Assembly (NCBI RefSeq): GCF_025452235.1
Contig: NZ_CP104965.1
Span: 1,651,001-1,715,000 of the forward strand
Reading direction: 5' to 3'
Length of the DNA: 64,000 nucleotides
DNA from: Devosia neptuniae
GTDB taxonomy: Bacteria; Pseudomonadota; Alphaproteobacteria; Rhizobiales; Devosiaceae
Of this stretch, positions 8,398 to 15,966 are shown piece by piece; within the stretch, counting starts at the first letter, position 1, and every line of letters begins with the position of its first letter. The translations under genes and the position numbers were made by a program. The notes under the pieces are model-generated. The model had not been told where the DNA came from. It was given only the letters and a program-made list of their open reading frames with translations, and ran no database searches.

Positions 8398-9251
8398 AAG
8401 CCCAACTCCCGGCGAACGTCTTGTTGTGTCCAGCCAGCGTCCCGCAGGCTCGCCAGATTGGGCGAACCTTTCGATTTGCTGAGTTTCTTGCCCTCGGCGT
8501 CGAGGATCAGCCGGTGGAAATTATAGATGGGCGAGGGCAAGCCGAGCAGGAATTGCAGCAGGACATGCAGGTCGGTTGCCGCTTCCATGTCGCGACCGCG
8601 GGTGACGTGGGTGATGGCCTGGGCGGCGTCGTCCACGACGACGCTGAGATGGTAGCTGGTGGGCGTGCCCTTGCGCTGCAGCACAACATCGCCCCAGCGT
8701 TCGGGGTGGGCGTAACGCACTTGCGGGCGGTCGGTGACCAGCGGGCCGACAATGGTAAAGGTCAGCATGCCGGTCCGGGCGATAGCCTTTTCGATATCGA
8801 GGCGGAATTGCACGGGATCGCCGCGTTGCAGGCGCTCGATCTGTTCGCCCCGGTGCAGATGCCGGCAGGTGCCGGGATAAAGCGGGGCGCCGTCAGGGTC
8901 GGTGCCGTCGGCTTTGGCGGCGATACCGCTGCGCGAGCAGAAGCAGGGATAGAGCAGATCAGCATCGCGCAGGCGATTGGCCGCCTCGGCATAGATGGGG
9001 AAGCGCTCGGACTGAACCATGACCGGCTCGGGCCAATCCAGACCCAGCCAATGCAGGTCATCAATAATGGCTTGGGCAAATTCGGGTTTACAGCGCTCGG
9101 GGTCAGTGTCCTCCATGCGCAACAGAGCCGTGCCGCCCAGTAGCGCTGCCGCCTGCCAGGTGTAGAGCGCCGAATAGGCATGGCCCAGATGCAGCCGGCC
9201 ATTGGGGCTGGGGGCAAAACGCAGGATGGGTTTGGACGATGGCGAAGACAT
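8394..9251 (-). CDS. gluQ: Glutamyl-Q tRNA(Asp) synthetase
   Basis: Attaches glutamate to the queuosine base of tRNA(Asp). The 285-residue product is a truncated glutamyl-tRNA synthetase without the anticodon-binding domain, as the family requires. The HIGH-like motif is HLGHAYSAL (21-24 HLGH) after FAPSPNG; the KMSKS-like motif is KKLSKSKGS near the C-terminus; a CFCSRSG segment supplies zinc-site cysteines. ATG at 9251 is chosen by homology; no strong ribosome site is visible. It is divergent from alkA with about 23 bp between the starts. It fits with the queuosine precursor transporter at 30923-31609. Confidence 0.94.
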   Translation of the reverse strand: MSSPSSKPILRFAPSPNGRLHLGHAYSALYTWQAAALLGGTALLRMEDTDPERCKPEFAQAIIDDLHWLGLDWPEPVMVQSERFPIYAEAANRLRDADLLYPCFCSRSGIAAKADGTDPDGAPLYPGTCRHLHRGEQIERLQRGDPVQFRLDIEKAIARTGMLTFTIVGPLVTDRPQVRYAHPERWGDVVLQRKGTPTSYHLSVVVDDAAQAITHVTRGRDMEAATDLHVLLQFLLGLPSPIYNFHRLILDAEGKKLSKSKGSPNLASLRDAGWTQQDVRRELGF

Positions 9252-9274
9252 TGCAGCTTGTGTACAGCAGACAA

Positions 9275-9925
9275 ATGTCTCCGTCACCGCGCATCGATAG
9301 TGTCGAAACCATTGCCGCCCATCTCGACGTGCTGGTCGGGATCGATCCGCGACTGGCCGCCATCAGGGCGGTGACCGGGGACGTTTACCCGCGCATCGAC
9401 GCGGCCGGTTTTGTGGGGATTTCGCGCATTGTCTGCGGACAATTGCTGTCGGTGGCGAGTGCCGCTGCAATCTGGGCGCGCTACATAAAGGTCGAGGGGG
9501 CGCTCGATCCCATCGGCTTTCTGAACCTCGATGAGGCGGCGATCCGCGCCGTCGGCTTTTCAGGCGGCAAGTATCGAACGGTGCGGGCGATTGCCGAAGC
9601 CATGGCGTCCGGCACGCTGGATTTCGACCATCTCGAGACCCTGCCGGCGGATGCGGCAGTAGGCTACCTGACGGCCCATAAGGGGATCGGTCCCTGGACC
9701 GCGCAGGTCTATCTTATGTTCTGCGCCGGGCATCCTGATATCTTCCCAGCCGGGGACCTAGCGCTGCGCAAGGCGGTGCAGGATGGGCTTGGACTTGATC
9801 GGCTGCCCGAAATCAGCGAACTAGCCAATCTGGCACGAAACTGGGCCCCGCACCGTTCGGCAGCGGCACTGCTGTTCTGGCGCTATTATGCGGTTCGCCG
9901 TAACCGCGAAGGCGTGTTGAGCTGA
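9275..9925 (+). CDS. alkA: DNA-3-methyladenine glycosylase II (HhH-GPD family)
   Basis: Removes alkylated bases from DNA to start base-excision repair. The 216-residue product holds the helix-hairpin-helix LTAHKGIGPWTAQVYLMFC (132-150) and the GPD segment IFPAGDLALRKAV with catalytic Asp161. It lacks the iron-sulfur cluster found in endonuclease III relatives, as expected for the AlkA group. ATG at 9275 is preferred; an ATG at 9239 would overlap the start of the divergent gluQ. The gene stands alone. Confidence 0.9.
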   Translation: MSPSPRIDSVETIAAHLDVLVGIDPRLAAIRAVTGDVYPRIDAAGFVGISRIVCGQLLSVASAAAIWARYIKVEGALDPIGFLNLDEAAIRAVGFSGGKYRTVRAIAEAMASGTLDFDHLETLPADAAVGYLTAHKGIGPWTAQVYLMFCAGHPDIFPAGDLALRKAVQDGLGLDRLPEISELANLARNWAPHRSAAALLFWRYYAVRRNREGVLS

Positions 9926-9943
9926 GGGTTTGGCTTTGAGGCA

Positions 9944-9961
9944 TGTGGCGGATGCGCCACA
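9944..9961. terminator. Hairpin after alkA
   Basis: TGTGGCG-GATG-CGCCACA is a perfect 7-bp stem 18 bp after the alkA stop, followed by GAAATTT rather than a long T-run. It is a possible weak terminator. Confidence 0.4.
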
Positions 9962-10076
9962 GAAATTTCCTTACTGGGAATGGACGCCAATAAATCATCC
10001 AAATGAATGATGTGGAGAAAGATCAGCTTTGCTCATCTTGCGCCGCGGTTGTTTCGGCGAGGATGAGGGAATTTTG

Positions 10077-10901
10077 ATGCGGAGCGCAATTTTGCTGGTT
10101 GGGGCCAGCTTTTCACTATTGGCGAGCAGCGCACAGGCGCAGGACATTACCGATTGGAGCGGCTTTTACGCCGGGGTGCTGGTCGGCTATGGGATGGACC
10201 GGACCCAGACCGAGTCGAGCTCGTCAATCATACCGCCAGTCGAAGCTGGTGACGATGTATTCTACTCGGGCAGCAACCGGTTCTCGCAGGAGCGGATCGA
10301 GGGGCTGCTGGGCGGCGTCGGCGCGGGTTACAATTTCCAGCACAACCAGTTTGTGCTGGGCGTCGATGGCGATATCAATTTCGGCGACCTGGACAAGACC
10401 ACCAGCGCATTTGGTTCCCTCACCATTGACGATCGGGAGGATGGCGAGGTCTTCGAGCTGGGTCAGGGCAGTGACACGACCTATGGCGTCGATTGGTACA
10501 GCACCTTTGCGCTGCGGGCCGGCGTCACCTTCGATGGCTGGCTGGTCTATGCCAAGATGGGCGCGGCGGTGGGCAATGTTTCGTCCAATTCGACATCAAA
10601 TTTCACGGTTGCATCCAACCTTCCCCCCGAGGATATGCCGCTACCGGCGGGGTCGTATTCATCCTCGGCCAATACCAGCCAGCTTCTATTCGGGCCGACA
10701 TTCGGCCTTGGCGTCGAAAAGATGCTGACATCGAACATTTCGCTGGGCGCTGAATATAGCTATGTCGGACTGCCCGACGTCACGATCCCGCAGGCGAGCG
10801 GCATTGGTGGGGACCTGCTAGGCATTGGCGGCGGTTCGGACCCGATCGAAGTCACCTCCAGCATCCATGTGCTCAAGGGCACGCTCAAATATCATTTCTA
10901 G
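10077..10901 (+). CDS. Outer-membrane beta-barrel protein
   Basis: A 274-residue porin-like small barrel. The signal peptide ends ASSAQA before QDITDWSGFYAGVLVGYGMD, the usual opening of alphaproteobacterial small outer-membrane proteins; later strands follow the repeated GxGAGYNFQ, LGVDGDINFGD and LGAEYSYVGL patterns. The protein ends in HVLKGTLKYHF, a C-terminal aromatic as required for BAM-dependent insertion. ATG at 10077 has AGGATGAGGGA upstream and yields the signal peptide. Followed by a terminator. The transported substrate, if any, is unknown. Confidence 0.88.
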   Translation: MRSAILLVGASFSLLASSAQAQDITDWSGFYAGVLVGYGMDRTQTESSSSIIPPVEAGDDVFYSGSNRFSQERIEGLLGGVGAGYNFQHNQFVLGVDGDINFGDLDKTTSAFGSLTIDDREDGEVFELGQGSDTTYGVDWYSTFALRAGVTFDGWLVYAKMGAAVGNVSSNSTSNFTVASNLPPEDMPLPAGSYSSSANTSQLLFGPTFGLGVEKMLTSNISLGAEYSYVGLPDVTIPQASGIGGDLLGIGGGSDPIEVTSSIHVLKGTLKYHF

Positions 10902-10959
10902 CATCTTCCTGATGCAGCTGTGCCTCATCGCCAGCTGAACTTGACCCCGGCGACCCCGT

Positions 10960-10982
10960 AAAGCCGTCGTCGGGCTTTTTCC
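10960..10982 (+). terminator. Rho-independent terminator
   Basis: AAAGCC and GGCTTT pair around GTCGTCG and run into five T residues, 59 bp after the outer-membrane barrel gene. Confidence 0.7.
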
Positions 10983-11059
10983 GTCTTGCCACAATGGCAT
11001 CCGCATGGATGATATGGCCGTGCGGCAAACACAGCGTCGATGGACGCGGGTGGTTGCAA

Positions 11060-12181
11060 ATGGCTGAGACTTCTCCGCAGGATCTGACGGATCTGTCGAA
11101 CTACCTCTATGGCGCGGTGTTCGACGACGCGATGTGGGCCAAGGCGGCCGAGGTGGTGCGCCGCGCCACCAATAGCCAGCATGTCGCGCTGGGCTTCTTC
11201 GACTATCAAACGCGGCAGCAATCCATGCTGCATGGCGATTGCGAGCCCGAGTTTGAACGTAGCTATCGCGATCTGGTGGATATCAATCCCCTGGCTCGCC
11301 CGATGCAGGCAATGGCGCTGGGCACTGCGCTGGTTGACCAGCAGGTGGTGGCCCACGGTGATTTCGAGCGCTCCGCTTTCTTTGACCTGTGGATGCGGCC
11401 ACAGCAGATGCATAGCGCCATGATGCACAAGATCAGCACGCGCGATCGCATCAATGGCTATCTGGCGCTCAATCGCGGCGGCAAGGGCGGCAAGTATGAC
11501 CGGCGTGAGTTGCTGGTGATCGATGAAATCAGTTCGACGCTGGCGCATGCGGTCACCCTGCGCGTACGGTTCGGTGCCCGTACCATGGCGCAGACGGGGC
11601 AGGAACTGGGTGGGCGCGGCATCGGCTGGGTGGCCGTGTCCGGCACTGGCAAGCTGATTTGGGCCAATGACGCTGCCGAGGCTCTGCTGGCCGAGCCGGG
11701 TTCGGCCATCAGCGGGCGGTTGGGCGCTTTGCGCGTGGTTCATCCCCTGCAGATGCGAGAATTCATGGCGGCCTTGCAGCGCGCCAATGTGCCGGCGGGC
11801 AGCATTGGCACCGACATGATCGCCACGCATCCTGAAACCGGCAATGCCGTCGCATTGTCGATCATCCCGGCGCGCAATCTTTTCGTGCAGGGGCTCCCCG
11901 CGCTGCAGGGCGCCCATATCGCAATACGCGATCTCTCCGAGCGCCTGCCGCCGGGCTTTGAAGATCGGATCCGCGCCATGTTCGATTTGACGCCCAAGGA
12001 AGCGGCGCTGGCGGCGGCTTTGGCGAGTGGCCGGGCGCTGGGCGATGTCGCGCGCAGCAATGGCGTGTCGATCCTGACGGTGCGCACCCAATTGGGGCAT
12101 CTGTTCCGCAAGACCGATACCAGGCAGCAGAGCCAGTTGGTGTCCCTGTTGCTGGCGGTGGAGCCATTGCCGCAGATGTAG
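11060..12181 (+). CDS. LuxR-type helix-turn-helix regulator
   Basis: A 373-residue transcription factor. The C-terminal HTH (about 312-368) reads LTPKEAALAAALASGRALGDVARSNGVSILTVRTQLGHLFRKTDT, the LuxR/NarL recognition helix pattern with SILTVRTQL. The N-terminal two thirds looks like a PAS/GAF-type sensor (GIGWVAVSGTGKLIWANDAAEALL is PAS-like). There is no receiver domain, so it is not a two-component regulator. ATG at 11060 is preferred; the frame opens earlier with weaker starts. It stands alone and its ligand is not evident. Confidence 0.85.
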   Translation: MAETSPQDLTDLSNYLYGAVFDDAMWAKAAEVVRRATNSQHVALGFFDYQTRQQSMLHGDCEPEFERSYRDLVDINPLARPMQAMALGTALVDQQVVAHGDFERSAFFDLWMRPQQMHSAMMHKISTRDRINGYLALNRGGKGGKYDRRELLVIDEISSTLAHAVTLRVRFGARTMAQTGQELGGRGIGWVAVSGTGKLIWANDAAEALLAEPGSAISGRLGALRVVHPLQMREFMAALQRANVPAGSIGTDMIATHPETGNAVALSIIPARNLFVQGLPALQGAHIAIRDLSERLPPGFEDRIRAMFDLTPKEAALAAALASGRALGDVARSNGVSILTVRTQLGHLFRKTDTRQQSQLVSLLLAVEPLPQM

Positions 12182-12246
12182 GTTTCTGCGGCTGGATTTT
12201 TGCGCCCTGGCGGGGCAGGGTGCGCCGGTCATTTTTGGAAATCGCC

Positions 12247-12909
12247 ATGTCCGCAAAACTCTCCGGTCCCATGCTTGCGCCTAAATCGGGCGGGCAGCCC
12301 AACCATGCCGTGGTGCTGCTGCATGGCTATGGCAGCGATGGTGCCGACCTGATCGGGCTGGCGCCGCATTGGCAGGATATTTTGTCCGATGCGCTGTTCG
12401 TTTCGCCCAATGCGCCCGAAGCGTGCCGGGTCAATGCGGCGGGCTACCAGTGGTTCGACATCGACTATGAAGGCGATCGACTGGCCAGCCGGCAAATGGG
12501 TGTGGTGCAGGCGCGGCCGGTGCTGGTCGAGTTTCTTAACGATCTATGGCGCCAGACCGGGGTAACGCCGCAGCACACCATTCTCGCCGGGTTCAGCCAG
12601 GGCGCGATGATGGCGCTGCATGTGGGCCTGTCGCTGCCCGAGCCGCTGATGGGGATCATTGCGTTTTCAGGCGCCTTCCTGCCCGCAGAAGGTTTTGCCG
12701 AGGGGACGTTCGCCAGGCAGCCGGTGTGTCTCGTGCATGGGGACATGGACCCGGTGGTCGATCCTGAACTGAGCGCCGATGCCGATGTGGCCTTGCGACT
12801 GGCCGGCTATGATGTGGCCTATCATGTCAGCCCCGGCGTTGGGCATGGCATTGCGCCGGACGGTCTGGCTTTTGCCAGCGCATTCATCGCCCGCCAGCTC
12901 GAAAAATAA
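12247..12909 (+). CDS. Phospholipase/carboxylesterase family serine hydrolase
   Basis: A 220-residue alpha/beta hydrolase of the carboxylesterase/acyl-protein-thioesterase type, probably cytoplasmic. VVLLHGYGSDGADLIGLA gives the oxyanion loop, AGFSQGAMMAL the nucleophile Ser117, HGDMDPVVDP the acid Asp168, and GVGHGIAPDG the base His200, so the full triad is present. ATG at 12247 is the first codon of the conserved part. The natural ester substrate cannot be read from the sequence. Confidence 0.92.
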   Translation: MSAKLSGPMLAPKSGGQPNHAVVLLHGYGSDGADLIGLAPHWQDILSDALFVSPNAPEACRVNAAGYQWFDIDYEGDRLASRQMGVVQARPVLVEFLNDLWRQTGVTPQHTILAGFSQGAMMALHVGLSLPEPLMGIIAFSGAFLPAEGFAEGTFARQPVCLVHGDMDPVVDPELSADADVALRLAGYDVAYHVSPGVGHGIAPDGLAFASAFIARQLEK

Positions 12910-12974
12910 TCACGCGTGCCTCTGCACATGCCCGCTTCACAGCCCTGACACAAAGGGCCTAGTATAAGGGGGCT

Positions 12975-13013
12975 ATGGACTTACTCGATTCCCGATCCGG
13001 GAGACTCAAGTGA
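12975..13013 (+). other. Possible 12-codon upstream ORF coupled to the HNH gene
   Basis: ATG GAC TTA CTC encodes a 12-residue peptide (MDLLDSRSGRLK) whose TGA overlaps the GTG start of the HNH gene as GTGA. The overlap is typical of translational coupling, but so short an ORF can occur by chance and no ribosome site is evident for it. Confidence 0.25.
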
Positions 13014-13567
13014 CGATCCACGTGTCGCCTGAGGCCTGTCCCGCACTCGTTCTGAACGCCGACTTCCGGCCGCTCAGTTACTATCCCTTGTCATTGTGGT
13101 CTTGGCAGGATGCGATCAAGGCTGTGTGCCTGGATCGGGTCAATATTGTCAGCCATTACGATACGGTCATCCACTCGCCCAGCTTCGAAATGCAGCTGCC
13201 TAGCGTGGTGTCGCTCAAGGATTATGTGAAGCCGGCGCGGCATCCCGCCTTTACCCGCTTCAACGTGTTCCTGCGCGATCGCTTCCAGTGCCAATATTGC
13301 GGTTCCAAGGATGACCTGACCTTCGACCACGTGATTCCGCGCTCCAAGGGCGGGCTGACCACCTGGGACAATGTCGTGGCCGCCTGCGCGCCGTGCAATC
13401 TGCGCAAGGCCAATCGGCTGCCCAGCGAAATCAAGATGTATCCTCATCAGGCGCCCTATCACCCCACGGTGCATGATCTGCACAATAATGGCCGGGCCTT
13501 CCCGCCCAACCATTTGCACCAGAGCTGGCTCGACTATCTCTACTGGGACATCGAACTCGAGCCGTAA
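13010..13567 (+). CDS. HNH endonuclease domain protein
   Basis: A 185-residue protein with a zinc-finger HNH nuclease core: CQYCGSKDDLTFDHVIPRSKGG with Cys94/Cys97 and Asp106-His107, followed by TTWDNVVAACAPCNLRKANR with Cys126/Cys129 and Asn130. The N-terminal 80 residues (LVLNADFRPLSYYPLSLWSWQDAIK) are the conserved region of this single-copy chromosomal family, widespread in bacteria and not a mobile homing enzyme. GTG at 13010 has GGGAGA 6 nt upstream. Cleavage target and cellular role are unknown to me. Confidence 0.88.
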   Translation: MTIHVSPEACPALVLNADFRPLSYYPLSLWSWQDAIKAVCLDRVNIVSHYDTVIHSPSFEMQLPSVVSLKDYVKPARHPAFTRFNVFLRDRFQCQYCGSKDDLTFDHVIPRSKGGLTTWDNVVAACAPCNLRKANRLPSEIKMYPHQAPYHPTVHDLHNNGRAFPPNHLHQSWLDYLYWDIELEP

Positions 13568-13572
13568 TAACG

Positions 13573-13606
13573 AAAATCCCGCCTGGCTTTCACCGGCGGG
13601 ATTTTT
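13573..13606. terminator. Bidirectional rho-independent terminator
   Basis: AAAATCCCGCC and GGCGGGATTTTT form a strong stem. The T-run follows on the plus strand and the A-run precedes it, so it can serve both the HNH gene and the convergent gene ending at 13633. Confidence 0.85.
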
Positions 13607-13632
13607 CATTGCTCACGCGATTTATTGAGGTC

Positions 13633-13878
13633 TCACGCCGCCTGAGCGGCTGCGGGTTTGCGGCCGGCGATAAAAGCGCCGAAATAGCGGGTAATCAGCG
13701 GCACGATCAGCAGGACGATGGTGGTTGCCATGAAGGGCACCAGCACGAGGCTTCGCTGCCAGATTTCCCATCCGGTGGTGAGCGGCATCAGGATGTAGAG
13801 ATAAAGGGTCACGACCGGATAGACGGCCAGGGTCATGACTGCGGCCATGCGCAGACGTGCAGCGAGAGAGGGCTTCAT
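13633..13878 (-). CDS. Two-helix membrane protein, DUF2798-like
   Basis: An 81-residue inner-membrane protein with two predicted helices (about 11-32 and 43-63). The arrangement YPVVTLYLYILMPLT then LVLVPFMATTIVLLIVPLITRYFGAFIAGR resembles DUF2798 proteins, but the match is from memory. ATG at 13878 is chosen over an in-frame TTG at 13884. It is divergent from the TetR gene, with two matching palindromes between them, so it is very likely that regulator's target. Function unknown. Confidence 0.75.
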   Translation of the reverse strand: MKPSLAARLRMAAVMTLAVYPVVTLYLYILMPLTTGWEIWQRSLVLVPFMATTIVLLIVPLITRYFGAFIAGRKPAAAQAA

Positions 13879-13892
13879 TTCCAAGCTCCATT

Positions 13893-13935
13893 GAAACGGT
13901 ACGTTTCGTTATATATGAGAACGACACGTTTCGTT
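13893..13935. promoter_or_regulatory. Twin TetR operators between divergent genes
   Basis: GAAACG-GTA-CGTTTC (13893-13907) is a perfect 15-bp inverted repeat; GAACG-ACA-CGTTTC (13919-13932) is a one-mismatch copy, and both continue with GTT on the right. The centres are about 25 bp apart. They fill the gap between the membrane protein gene and tetR, where both promoters must lie, so repression of both genes is expected. Confidence 0.75.
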
Positions 13936-13976
13936 CAAGTCTTTTCTTTCGACGCGTTCTGTCCGATATTGCTGAC

Positions 13977-14591
13977 ATGACAGAGCCGAGCGCAGACGAT
14001 AGCGAGGAGCGCCGCCGATCCATTGGGGCGCGGCGCAATCCCGATACCCAGGAAGCCATTCTCGACGCGGCTCAGGCCATCGTGGAAGAGGAAGGCATTG
14101 CCGGGTTTTCCATCGAGGCGGTGGCCAAGCGGGCCCGGGCCGGCAAGCCGACCATCTATAAATGGTGGCCGGGCCGAACGGCTTTGCTGCTCGAGGTCTA
14201 TCACCGGCACAAGCCGGCAAATGTGCATATGGATACCGGCAGCGTGGAGGGCGACGTGGTCGCCTTCTTCACCGGCGTCTTTGCCCATTGGGGCAATACC
14301 GGTGCCGGGCAGGTGTTCCGCTTCATTGTCGCCGAAGCCCAACGCGACGAGGCGGCCGCCGCTTCGCTGCGGGCCTATGCGCTTGAGCGACGCCAGCAAT
14401 CCGGGCAGATTTTCGAGCGGGGCGTGGCGCGGGGCGAATTGGCCGCCGATATCGATACGGGGCTGGCTGCCGACATGCTGGCGGGGTTTGCCTGGCATCG
14501 GCTGCTGACCGGGCGGCTGATCGCGGATCCGGAGGAGATGCGGCAGGCGGCTCGGCAATTGGTCCGGGGGCTGTTAACCCCCGGACCATAG
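13977..14591 (+). CDS. TetR-family transcriptional repressor
   Basis: A 204-residue regulator. The N-terminal HTH reads ILDAAQAIVEEEGIAGFSIEAVAKRARAGKPTIYKWWPGRTALLLEVY (about 25-72), with the TetR core GKPTIYKWWPGR; the C-terminal domain is all-helical and ligand-binding (FRFIVAEAQRDEAAAASLR resembles the TetR_C_11-type domain). ATG at 13977 is preferred over upstream codons, which would place the N-terminus inside the operator region. It probably represses itself and the divergent two-helix membrane protein. Inducer unknown. Confidence 0.93.
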   Translation: MTEPSADDSEERRRSIGARRNPDTQEAILDAAQAIVEEEGIAGFSIEAVAKRARAGKPTIYKWWPGRTALLLEVYHRHKPANVHMDTGSVEGDVVAFFTGVFAHWGNTGAGQVFRFIVAEAQRDEAAAASLRAYALERRQQSGQIFERGVARGELAADIDTGLAADMLAGFAWHRLLTGRLIADPEEMRQAARQLVRGLLTPGP

Positions 14592-14596
14592 GACGC

Positions 14597-15556
14597 TTAC
14601 TGCGCGGCGGGAGCGGCTTCGCCTTCACCCGCGGCGGCGGCCGGCTCGGACTGTGCCTTGACAGCGGCGTCGAGGGCCGCGTCGGGAATGTCGATGGTGA
14701 CGCCTTCCATCAGCTTGGCAACGGTGCCGTCAAAAGTGGTCATCAGCAATTGCTGCTGCAACTGGCTGGCGACCTGCTCGAAGGTGGGCGGAGCGGATTC
14801 GCGCTTTTCCTCGAGCTTGATGATGTGCCAGCCGAACTGGGACTGCACCGGCTCGGAGACCTGGCCGATTTCGGTCAGGGCGTAGGCAGCTTCCTCGAAG
14901 GGAGCGACCATCATGCCCTTGCCGAAAAAGCCGAGATCGCCGCCATTGGCTGCGCCCGGATCGATCGACTTTTCCTTGGCGATGGTGGCGAAATCGGCGC
15001 CGCCATCGAGCTCGGCCTTGATCGCCTTGGCTTCTTCTTCGGTGGCGACCAGGATGTGGCTGGCGCGGATTTCCTCGGCCGGCTTGAAGTCGGCGACGAG
15101 CTTGTCATATTCGGCGCGCACGGCTTCTTCCGTCACCGAATTGGCGATGGCATCGGCGAAATAGGCGCGGCGCAGGGCGCGTTCTTCAAGATAGGCCAGG
15201 CGCTGCTTGAACAGGGGCGTGTCGCCCATGCCGGCATCGCGGCCGGCCTTGGCCATGACCTTCATGTCGATCAGCACTCGCAGCAGGAATGGCCGGCGCT
15301 GGTCGGCCGGCATCTGGCTGAGTTCCTGGGTCAGGTCTTCGGCCGCAAAGCTCAGATCGGCTTCGGTGATGGTTTCCCCACCAACCGTTGCGACCACAGC
15401 GTCGGGAGATACAGGCGCAGGTGCTTCGGCAGCAGGGGCCTCAGCGGCGGGAGCGGGAGCTGCGTCCTGCGCGAAAGCGGGGGCGACAGCATTGGCCGCC
15501 ATGAGCAGCGCCAGCACGCTGGCAGTCGTGGCAAGGCGCAGGGTCGAAAAGGACAT
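14597..15556 (-). CDS. Periplasmic peptidyl-prolyl isomerase, PpiC/parvulin type
   Basis: A secreted foldase of 319 residues. The signal peptide ends AFAQ around residue 30, followed by an Ala/Pro-rich linker. A SurA-like N-terminal helical region (about 52-150) precedes one parvulin domain (about 162-255) with IRASHILVATEEEAKAI, GGDLGFFGKGMMVAPFEEAAYAL and SQFGWHIIKLEEKRE, all standard parvulin motifs. The Ala-rich C-terminal tail is low-complexity. It is divergent from secA, as in many rhizobia, fitting a role in folding Sec-exported proteins. Confidence 0.93.
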   Translation of the reverse strand: MSFSTLRLATTASVLALLMAANAVAPAFAQDAAPAPAAEAPAAEAPAPVSPDAVVATVGGETITEADLSFAAEDLTQELSQMPADQRRPFLLRVLIDMKVMAKAGRDAGMGDTPLFKQRLAYLEERALRRAYFADAIANSVTEEAVRAEYDKLVADFKPAEEIRASHILVATEEEAKAIKAELDGGADFATIAKEKSIDPGAANGGDLGFFGKGMMVAPFEEAAYALTEIGQVSEPVQSQFGWHIIKLEEKRESAPPTFEQVASQLQQQLLMTTFDGTVAKLMEGVTIDIPDAALDAAVKAQSEPAAAAGEGEAAPAAQ

Positions 15557-15966
15557 CAGGACATTCTCCTTGGCCGGCGCATCCGGTGGCGCCTGGGCTC
15601 GTTACTGGTCGGCCTGCCCTCACACGGCATCGGGGCCAAAATGTGCCGCGCCGCTACTTGTGAGGAGACGGCGGCAGTAGAGAGGCCTAATTGCCGGTTT
15701 GGGCCGGGTTTCCGGCGGGCGCAGGAGGTGTCGCCCATTTCGGCGGCGTTGACAAGACAATGGCTCGCTCTTACATCTCACGCGCTTTTCAAGGCCCCTG
15801 GCAAGGCAATGGACAATGACGTCCTGACTTGCCGCGGGAACAAACGAGATCGTGAAGCCGCAACGGCTTTGTCATCGCGCCGACGAGGCCAGCCGGGTAA
15901 GGTACCCGACCGAGACCGCCTAGGCCCTGCGCGCCCGCGCCGATGATCAAAAAAAGGACCTGACAT
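15557..15966. other. Divergent ppiC/secA intergenic region
   Basis: About 410 bp without a convincing gene. The right-hand part holds a good promoter for secA followed by a leader of about 185 nt. I see no long hairpin or recognisable riboswitch in the leader and no clear promoter on the opposite strand. Confidence 0.6.
15749..15776 (+). promoter_or_regulatory. Predicted sigma-70-type promoter of secA
   Basis: TTGACA (15749-15754), a 16-nt spacer and TTACAT (15771-15776) give a near-consensus housekeeping promoter about 190 bp before secA. Confidence 0.6.
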
